The notes beneath the pieces are model-generated. The model saw only the letters and a list, made by a program, of their open reading frames with translations. It was not told the origin of the DNA and ran no database searches. A stretch of DNA of 64,000 nucleotides from Methanospirillum hungatei (GTDB lineage Archaea; Halobacteriota; Methanomicrobia; Methanomicrobiales; Methanospirillaceae), in contig NZ_CP077107.1 in assembly GCF_019263745.1 (NCBI RefSeq), forward strand, positions 2,108,001 through 2,172,000. Reading direction: 5' to 3'. The translations under genes and the position numbers were made by a program. Shown piece after piece: positions 58,307 to 64,000 of this stretch (its first letter is position 1; the number at the start of each line of letters is the position of its first letter).

Positions 58307-59259
58307 ATCTTATCGTATATAGCGTTAAAGGATTCGAGGAGAACCTCCTCGTTTAACCTGCCGAAATGGTATATTTTTCCGGTAGTACAGTCATTAACGG
58401 TTAGTTCGGCTGGTGAAAATCCGAGATAGGAACCTATATTGACAAAGTCATAGTTTGCATTTTTAAATAATTCGTAAAATGGTCTTCCGTACATCTCAGA
58501 GTTATCTGATGTGATCCTGGAAAACTCGTCAGAGTATAGTCGTGTGGATATCATGACTGATCCATAATAGATATTACAGTCATTAGTAACCCCCATCGCC
58601 TGCTCAAAGGTATTTTTTATTGGAGCAACAGGCGACCTTCCGGCAGCATTTACGATATTTGAGAGATCATATCCCATATCCTCGAGTTTATGCATTGCCA
58701 TCGTGACAATTCTTCCGGATATTTGAATAGATCCTACAATACTCCGGGTAGATGCAACAAGAGCATAGAGATTTTTGGGTTTTACTCCACACTTTTCTGC
58801 TATATATGAACATATGTCTTCATCTGGAAGAACACCCGCTTCAAGAGCAATTATTGCAATATCTGAAGTGTCGTGATACTGAATCGCCTGATACGTCCCT
58901 TTGGGTTTTAAGGCAAGTGCCCGTGCTGGTCCGGACCCCATCGCAAAAAAGTTATTTCTCCTGATTACCCAGCCTGCTTTCTGAGAACCAAGACAGGCAA
59001 TAATGGGGTGTTTTACCGTCAGATGAACGAAAGGAAACACCTGGCCGGAAATAGGCTGATGGACAATGGTTGGTTCAATTAATCCTCCGGCGCAGACTTT
59101 CAGGAACTGTAGGCCGGCTTCATGACACCCATTCTCTCTCACACCACAGTCGATCACAGTTGTCCCATTTTCAAGGGTGTGGACTTTAATACCCAAAATC
59201 TCAGCGTTGCGCATCATATCGAGCACAACGGGAAGGGCATATGTATTAACACTAATCAT
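58303..59259 (-). CDS. mch: Methenyltetrahydromethanopterin cyclohydrolase
   Basis: 318 aa from the ATG at 59259; an upstream GTG at 59289 would add 10 residues not seen in the family. It begins MISVNTYALPVVLDMMRNAE and has VIDCGVRENGCHEAGLQF, then CLGSQKAGWVIRRNNFFAMG with GSGPARAL and IVNAAGRSPVAPIKNTF. Mch converts N5-formyl-H4MPT to methenyl-H4MPT in the CO2-reduction branch of methanogenesis. Stand-alone placement is usual. Confidence 0.96.
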   Translation of the reverse strand: MISVNTYALPVVLDMMRNAEILGIKVHTLENGTTVIDCGVRENGCHEAGLQFLKVCAGGLIEPTIVHQPISGQVFPFVHLTVKHPIIACLGSQKAGWVIRRNNFFAMGSGPARALALKPKGTYQAIQYHDTSDIAIIALEAGVLPDEDICSYIAEKCGVKPKNLYALVASTRSIVGSIQISGRIVTMAMHKLEDMGYDLSNIVNAAGRSPVAPIKNTFEQAMGVTNDCNIYYGSVMISTRLYSDEFSRITSDNSEMYGRPFYELFKNANYDFVNIGSYLGFSPAELTVNDCTTGKIYHFGRLNEEVLLESFNAIYDKI

Positions 59260-59438
59260 ACAGATCAGGGATATTGTTCTTCCAATCACTGGTTTCTAAA
59301 AAATAAAATGGCATCGATTTTCCCTCATATGTATATCCTTCCATTTTCTCTCCTATCTGATCTGATAACCAGACTGAATCTGTCACTCTGTTGTGAAAAT
59401 TCCACAATTTCTTTATCGTCTCTGCACGATGTGTTGAT

Positions 59439-59819
59439 ATGATTCCCGGATTGTGGAGTGACCCTGACAGTCTTATTCTTTTATGCATCGATGCCGTCTC
59501 CCGGATCATTGAATTATGTGCCGTTTTAGTAATTTTTGGATCAATTATCGTCGGTTCTGTCAGATATTTTCTCATCAAAAAACCAGGTGTCCTGTCCGGA
59601 ATTGATCAGATGGTAGGATACCGGCAATACATCGGCCAATGGCTACTTTTAGGATTGGAACTGCTTGTTGCAGCAGACATCATCCGAACCGTGGCTCTTG
59701 ATCAGACGCTTGAACGGGTTGCAGGGCTTGGGCTTTTGGTATTGGTCCGGACATTTCTGAGTTGGGCCCTTGTAGTTGAGATGGAAGGAAGATGGCCATG
59801 GCAATCGGTGAGAGAATAA
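59439..59819 (+). CDS. DUF1622 membrane protein
   Basis: A 126-aa protein with three hydrophobic segments: IIELCAVLVIFGSIIVGSVR, YIGQWLLLGLELLVAADIIR and the following VAGLGLLVLVRTFLSWALVV. It matches the DUF1622 pattern including LELLVAADIIRT and the C-terminal VEMEGRWPWQ. The function is unknown. Confidence 0.86.
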   Translation: MIPGLWSDPDSLILLCIDAVSRIIELCAVLVIFGSIIVGSVRYFLIKKPGVLSGIDQMVGYRQYIGQWLLLGLELLVAADIIRTVALDQTLERVAGLGLLVLVRTFLSWALVVEMEGRWPWQSVRE

Positions 59820-59943
59820 ATGGGAAGTTTCAGATTGTGGTAACGATACATATTGGTTTTTGCATATCAGGGACCTTCAGGCTGAATATTCTGGATTTGA
59901 TCCCTTTTTCCGGGTGAAAAGAGGAAGAAGGATTTGAGTTCTT

Positions 59944-60909
59944 TTAATCCACCGTTTTATTCAATGTAATGAGCATCAGAATCTGTTCATATTCATCTGT
60001 GGTTATATGTCCGTTTTTCTGAAGTGAGTTGAGTTTTTGAATAAGCAACCTGATTTCTTCTTGTGAATACTCAAGAGATATCTTTTTTTTATGTCTCTCT
60101 CTCTCTTCCATGAATCCGGCTGCCATAATGGCTGATGGCAACGCAAGAACAAGGACACCGGTTATTGTTATGATTCCAGCTATCATCTTTCCTGCCGATG
60201 TAACCGGTACGATGTCCCCATATCCGACTGTGGTTACGGTCATAACTGCCCACCAGAGCGATGCCGGGATGCTGGAAAATTTATCAGGCTGGGCGGGATT
60301 TTCCACGACATACATGATTGTCGATGAAAAGAGGATGATGAACACCAGGAAAAAGAGCATAATCACGAAGATCTCTTTCTTCCTTCTCAAAACCCGTCGA
60401 AGTTGGACCAGTGAATCTGAGTACTGGGTAAATCGTCCAAGTTTGAATATTGATGCGAGTCGGAGAAGGCGAAAGAGCATGATGTCCTGGGGGAACAAAA
60501 ACGGAATAAATACTGGCAGAATAGAGATCAGATCAATGAAGAGGTACACATGAAACGCATATTTTATCCGGTCAGTTATCATATGCACCGGATTTTTCGT
60601 ATCGGTACATGACCATATCCGGAGGATATATTCACAGACAAATACGAACATGCAGATATTTATGACAATCTTCAAGAAATTGCCGTAATTTTCTGCAATC
60701 GGCCGGACGGTGTAAAGTATAATTGCGATGGTGTTCACGAGAATGATGAATCCAAGAGTCAGGTGGATACGTACCGATGCCCGGTCATGCCATGCCGGTT
60801 TATCCAGAATGATATGGATACGCTTCTTTACTTCCTTGTAACTCAAAATATCGTCCAAAAGATTAGATGGGTTCTCCCCAGGTTCCTTCGTTGAGTGTTG
60901 GGTTTCCAA
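59944..60909 (-). CDS. Voltage-gated K+ channel-like protein
   Basis: A 321-aa six-helix channel subunit. The voltage-sensor S4 is FRLLRLASIFKLGRF (146-160), with Arg/Lys at every third position. The pore helix and filter are SLWWAVMTVTTVGYGDIVP (218-235), with the K+ signature TVGYGD at 227-232. S6 ends near FMEERERHKKK, followed by a short coiled-coil-like tail (about 280-321). It probably forms K+-selective tetramers in the cytoplasmic membrane. The start overlaps the 3' end of the DUF6438 gene by 47 nt, so the two are translated from one transcript. Confidence 0.9.
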   Translation of the reverse strand: METQHSTKEPGENPSNLLDDILSYKEVKKRIHIILDKPAWHDRASVRIHLTLGFIILVNTIAIILYTVRPIAENYGNFLKIVINICMFVFVCEYILRIWSCTDTKNPVHMITDRIKYAFHVYLFIDLISILPVFIPFLFPQDIMLFRLLRLASIFKLGRFTQYSDSLVQLRRVLRRKKEIFVIMLFFLVFIILFSSTIMYVVENPAQPDKFSSIPASLWWAVMTVTTVGYGDIVPVTSAGKMIAGIITITGVLVLALPSAIMAAGFMEERERHKKKISLEYSQEEIRLLIQKLNSLQKNGHITTDEYEQILMLITLNKTVD

Positions 60910-61372
60910 TCCATCTGGTGGATTGTGCTACAATATCCACTTCATCTTCTATCATGGTAAGATTAAATGGTGCAGAGAGATCCCCGTGATAATGCTCAAT
61001 CTGTTTTGTGGTTGTATTATTTCGGACCGTAAGGATGACAGATGGCATATCCGTGATATCATACCCGATGTAGGTGTTATTCATTTCAAAAAAACCAGCG
61101 GCGGTTATGGTATCGGAAAGATTCATGACCAGGGCTGGATCAATATGATCTGTCGCCTCTCCGGTAACTTCAACAAATTGTTTCCCTACCCATTGTACGG
61201 TTCCATTTTCGGTAAGAGTTACTGAATATACCGGACATGACCCAAAACACATCCCTCTCTCCAGGGTTATCTCAATTCCCCGGTTCATATCAACAGAAGT
61301 CTGATTTGCTGAACAAATTATGCAAATAGTACAAAAGAACAGTATTGGCGCCCAAAATATCCTGTGTTTCAT
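60863..61372 (-). CDS. Secreted DUF6438-domain protein
   Basis: 169 aa from the ATG at 61372 (an ATG at 61396 is possible). Signal peptide (IFWAPILFFCTICIICSA), then the DUF6438 pattern EITLERGMCFGSCPVYSVTL, TITAAGFFEMNNTYIGYDIT, and a C-terminal edge near IAQSTRWIG-like sequence. The two Cys of CFGSC may form a disulfide outside the cell. The function is unknown. Operon with the K+ channel gene, as its 3' end overlaps the channel start. Confidence 0.82.
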   Translation of the reverse strand: MKHRIFWAPILFFCTICIICSANQTSVDMNRGIEITLERGMCFGSCPVYSVTLTENGTVQWVGKQFVEVTGEATDHIDPALVMNLSDTITAAGFFEMNNTYIGYDITDMPSVILTVRNNTTTKQIEHYHGDLSAPFNLTMIEDEVDIVAQSTRWIGNPTLNEGTWGEPI

Positions 61373-61423
61373 CATACAGAAACATGGGTATGCCAAGTAA
61401 AAAAGGAGAGGTATCAGGAGATG

Positions 61424-62122
61424 TTATGCTGAAGAAGGGACATATGCCGACGATGGAATTACTGTTTCACTGGGTCCGGTTTTTCCAGTTATCTCCTCAA
61501 GAAGACGGTATATCTCCTCAAGTTCTTCAGGCTCATTTACACCACCATTCTCATACTGGGAGATTGCCATTTCAAGGGCAGTCTGAGCTTCACTAAACCG
61601 GTTTAAATTATACAATACCCTTCCTTTTCCTGCATATGAAGCCCAGTTAGATGATGCGCCTTTTGCATAGGTGATAGCTTTTGCATATGCCTCAAGGGCA
61701 GAGAGATATCGTTTCTGACTTTCAAGTGCAATACCTGCTCCATACCAGGCATCAGATGATGTAGATTCAAGTTCAATCGCTTTTTTGAATGAATTGTATG
61801 CAGCACGATAGTTCCCACCTTCAAGACCTGCGTACCCTTCTGCAATATATCCTTCAAAGGTCTCTGGGACTTCAGTTGGAATTGGAGTTACTCCCTGGTC
61901 AAGCACGGTACTCATGAGGTTTTGATCTATCTGTGCAAGCAGCCAGTTCGGGGCAGATAGAAGACTACCATGTGACCATCCGTCATCGTACTCGCTATCC
62001 CCGTATGCTGGATTAAAAGGGTACACCGGATAGTCACTGGATGATGTATCACTGACAAATAATGCACCTGATGGCGTTAATGCAGTGATAAATAGTATTG
62101 GTATGAAAGCTGCAGCTGACAT
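61424..62122 (-). CDS. Secreted TPR protein (paralogue 1)
   Basis: A 232-aa protein with a signal peptide (FIPILFITALTPSGALF), a motif DDGWSHGSLLSAPNWLLAQI near residue 45, then a TPR region from about residue 88 (FEGYIAEGYAGLEGGNYRAA, AWYGAGIALESQKRYLSALE) and an ending rich in Ser/Thr/Pro. The N-terminal motif and TPR order are the same in the gene at 62187-62831, so the two arose by duplication. TPRs bind peptides or partner proteins; an extracytoplasmic scaffold is inferred. Confidence 0.82.
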   Translation of the reverse strand: MSAAAFIPILFITALTPSGALFVSDTSSSDYPVYPFNPAYGDSEYDDGWSHGSLLSAPNWLLAQIDQNLMSTVLDQGVTPIPTEVPETFEGYIAEGYAGLEGGNYRAAYNSFKKAIELESTSSDAWYGAGIALESQKRYLSALEAYAKAITYAKGASSNWASYAGKGRVLYNLNRFSEAQTALEMAISQYENGGVNEPEELEEIYRLLEEITGKTGPSETVIPSSAYVPSSA

Positions 62123-62186
62123 ACATACATGATCTGATACGAGAAATAAATACGTTCTCTTGATTCAATAAAAAGGGAAAAAATGA

Positions 62187-62831
62187 TTATAATGCTTTTT
62201 CAAGAGTATTCTGTGCCGCGTCAATCTCACCAAGCATCTCAAGTGCTTTGGCCAGGTCCTGGTTCATTGATGCGAGTTCATCAGGGAGTTCTTCTCCGGC
62301 CTGTTCATACTGACTGATTGCAATTGTCAGAGATTCTTTTGCGTTTTTATACTGCTGAATTGCAATGTATGCTCTTCCCTTTCCTGCATTCGGTCCCCAG
62401 CTGGAATCGGGATTTTTGGCATATGAGACGGCCTTGGTATATGCATCAATGGCTGAGAGGTACCGTTTCTGGTTTTCAAGAGCAAGTCCCCTGCCGTACC
62501 ATGCCTCAGGTGCGGTCCCATTCAGGTTGATTGCCTTTTCAAAGGAGTTCAGTGCATCTTTAAAACTTCCCCCTTCAAGATAACTCCACCCTTCTTTTAC
62601 ATAATCCTCATATGTGGGTGGTTTCGGGGTTGGTGTCTGGAGGTCAGTTCCAAAATAGTCAAGTTTGCTCATCTCTTTTGATTCATCATCAAACTGTGCA
62701 AGCAGCCAGTTTGGAGCTGCCAGAAGATTCCCACGCGACCATCCGTCATCAGAGGTATCAAGCCCGAGAACTCCGGCAGGTAGAATCAGCCCAGCCAGTA
62801 AGATGGCTGAATACAGGAAATTATAATTCAT
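62187..62831 (-). CDS. Secreted TPR protein (paralogue 2)
   Basis: A 214-aa protein. A signal peptide (LYSAILLAGLILPAGVLG) is followed by DDGWSRGNLLAAPNWLLAQF, then TPRs (YVKEGWSYLEGGSFKDALNS, AWYGRGLALENQKRYLSAID and on), and it ends at LEKAL without the Ser/Pro tail of the next gene. The 64-nt gap between the two paralogues and the shared strand suggest one transcript. Confidence 0.83.
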   Translation of the reverse strand: MNYNFLYSAILLAGLILPAGVLGLDTSDDGWSRGNLLAAPNWLLAQFDDESKEMSKLDYFGTDLQTPTPKPPTYEDYVKEGWSYLEGGSFKDALNSFEKAINLNGTAPEAWYGRGLALENQKRYLSAIDAYTKAVSYAKNPDSSWGPNAGKGRAYIAIQQYKNAKESLTIAISQYEQAGEELPDELASMNQDLAKALEMLGEIDAAQNTLEKAL

Positions 62832-62893
62832 TCCTCAGAGGTTTAAAAAAATAGAATAAAAACATGTCAGGTGGTTCAGCTCACCAGACAAAA

Positions 62894-64000
62894 TTATACG
62901 GATTTTCCGGTTCCGTTCTTCTGCTCTTCTTCAAACCGCTTCATCTCAATCTCACGAAGGTCTTTTCTTTTAATCTTCCCTGAGATGGTTTTTGGCAGTT
63001 CTTTTACAAATTCAATCTTCCGGGGATATTTATAGGGGGCTGTAACTGACTTGACATATTCCTGAATATCACGGGCCAGTTTATCAGACGGTTCAAATCC
63101 TGCCTTGAGAACTATGAACGCCTTTACAACAAATCCACGAATTATATCCGGAGACCCGATAACTGCTGCTTCCTGGACTGCCTGGTGCTCTATGATTGCA
63201 CTCTCAACTTCAAATGGGCCGATACGATATCCGGAGGCTTTTATGACATCATCATCACGGCCAACAAACCAGAAGTAACCGTCATTGTCCATCATTGCCC
63301 GATCGCCGGTATAGTAAAAACCTCCTCTGAATGAATTCGTGTTTGCTTCTTCATTGCCCCAGTATTCCATGAAAAATCCGATCGGACGGGGATCGGTTTT
63401 TATGGCAATTGATCCTTCCTCTCCTGGTTTTACCGGTTTTCCATCCTCATCATGCAGTTCAATGACCCAGCCAGGGGAGGGTTTTCCCATCGATCCATAC
63501 TTTGGCTCCATGCAGGGGAAGGTACCAACACACAGGACAGTTTCGGTCTGACCATACCCTTCGTATATCTCAAGACCGGTTGCATCCTTCCATGCTTTAA
63601 TGACCTCCGGATTGATGAGCTCCCCGGCACTGACACAATGACGGAGTTCAGAAAAGTCATACTTCCGAAGGTCGGCCATGATCAGCATCCGGTAGATGGT
63701 CGGTGGTGCACAAAATGTTGTAATCCCGTATTTTTCGATGAGAGGGAGGAGCTCAGTGGCATTAAACTTGCTCCGGTAATCATACACAAAGATTGCTGCC
63801 CCTTCGACCCATTGACCAAACAGTTTTCCCCATGCAGACTTCGCCCATCCGGTGTCTGATACGGTAAAATGCAGGTCATTGTTTCTGACATCATGCCAGA
63901 ACCGTGCCGTTACTATATGACCAAGCGGGTATGCCTGTGAATGCAGGACCATCTTGGGATCACCCGTGGTTCCGGATGAAAAGAAAATGACCATGGGATC
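62894..64000 (-). CDS. AMP-forming acyl-CoA synthetase, C-terminal part (partial)
   Basis: At least 366 residues are encoded, and the frame continues past the window edge (the codons before the in-frame ATG at 63994 read DP, directly preceding the conserved IFFSSGTTGDPKMVLH motif, so the true start is outside). Seen: TVSDTGWAKSAWGKLFGQW, YEGYGQTETVLCVGTFPCME, FYYTGDRAMMDNDGYFWFVG, DDVIKASGYRIGPFEVESAI, and the catalytic-Lys end KELPKTISGKIKRKDLREIE. This is an acetyl/medium-chain acyl-CoA synthetase of the Acs/ACSM type; the substrate is uncertain. Complete C-terminus. Confidence 0.92.
   Translation of the reverse strand, partial: DPMVIFFSSGTTGDPKMVLHSQAYPLGHIVTARFWHDVRNNDLHFTVSDTGWAKSAWGKLFGQWVEGAAIFVYDYRSKFNATELLPLIEKYGITTFCAPPTIYRMLIMADLRKYDFSELRHCVSAGELINPEVIKAWKDATGLEIYEGYGQTETVLCVGTFPCMEPKYGSMGKPSPGWVIELHDEDGKPVKPGEEGSIAIKTDPRPIGFFMEYWGNEEANTNSFRGGFYYTGDRAMMDNDGYFWFVGRDDDVIKASGYRIGPFEVESAIIEHQAVQEAAVIGSPDIIRGFVVKAFIVLKAGFEPSDKLARDIQEYVKSVTAPYKYPRKIEFVKELPKTISGKIKRKDLREIEMKRFEEEQKNGTGKSV

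Noticed and set aside
59252-59578. Minus-strand open frame upstream of mch
   Set aside because: Overlaps the divergent DUF1622 gene start and has no domain; it is a shadow of the intergenic region and that gene.

Overview
The window looks like chromosomal DNA of a methanogenic archaeon of the Methanomicrobiales, most like Methanospirillum. It carries methenyl-H4MPT cyclohydrolase (mch), the F420 synthesis enzyme CofD, an archaeal DNA polymerase D large subunit, RadB, a Cdc48-type ATPase, archaeal AspRS and core MetE, an MTH865-family protein, and very large secreted PKD-repeat proteins. This assignment is inferred from gene content; no 16S gene is present.

Layout. 0-12.5 kb holds housekeeping genes: radB (partial) and larC, divergent from the Cdc48 ATPase and an acyl-CoA ligase; a tight minus-strand operon aspS-metE-wHTH-small membrane protein; dadD; cofD; and an HD phosphohydrolase. 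12.5-22.8 kb is a block of three giant secreted proteins on the minus strand (about 1243, 1104 and 1042 aa). They combine seven-bladed propellers, a repeated beta-type domain and PKD domains, and all end in the same ~165-residue C-terminal module. 23.2-31 kb is a plus-strand run: ubiX, a UbiD-family decarboxylase, aconitase-X (together the archaeal modified mevalonate branch with its cofactor enzyme), a membrane J/TPR protein, and polC with a 165-aa mini-intein ending in Gln. A large sensor kinase whose expected phosphoacceptor His is missing faces this run.

33.7-41.6 kb, starting at a tRNA-Leu(CAA), is an accessory and partly decayed region. It has a RhuM-family protein, an AlbA_2/Schlafen-type ATP-binding regulator, a small conserved winged-helix protein, several frameshifted gene remnants, palindromic repeats, a tandem structured element, and one intact unknown protein (40008-40511) with strongly C-biased codons and its own TATA box plus operator-like palindrome.

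41.6-53.6 kb returns to a mixed set: two paralogous Cys-containing ArsR-like regulators (one next to a Cys-rich 54-aa protein/MTH865 pair and a CobW GTPase, the other directly upstream of katG), an internally deleted MFS transporter, a stand-alone pyruvate-kinase-C-like protein, a GyrI-like protein, KatG, a DUF3795 protein, a PreA-like dehydrogenase and HdeD. 53.6-64 kb has a soluble PAS-PAS-PAS chemoreceptor, a four-gene Fe-S/flavin cluster (HdrD-like CCG protein, two PNPOx-fold proteins, a ferredoxin), mch, DUF1622, a voltage-gated K+ channel-like protein, DUF6438, two paralogous secreted TPR proteins, and a partial acyl-CoA synthetase.

I see no transposase, CRISPR array, rRNA or replication origin. 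Most interesting for follow-up: the shared C-terminal module of the surface proteins, the Gln-terminated PolD intein, the His-less kinase, the paired Cys-regulators with their targets, the Fe-S/flavin cluster at 55.8-58.3 kb, and the decayed island with its transition-diverged palindromes.
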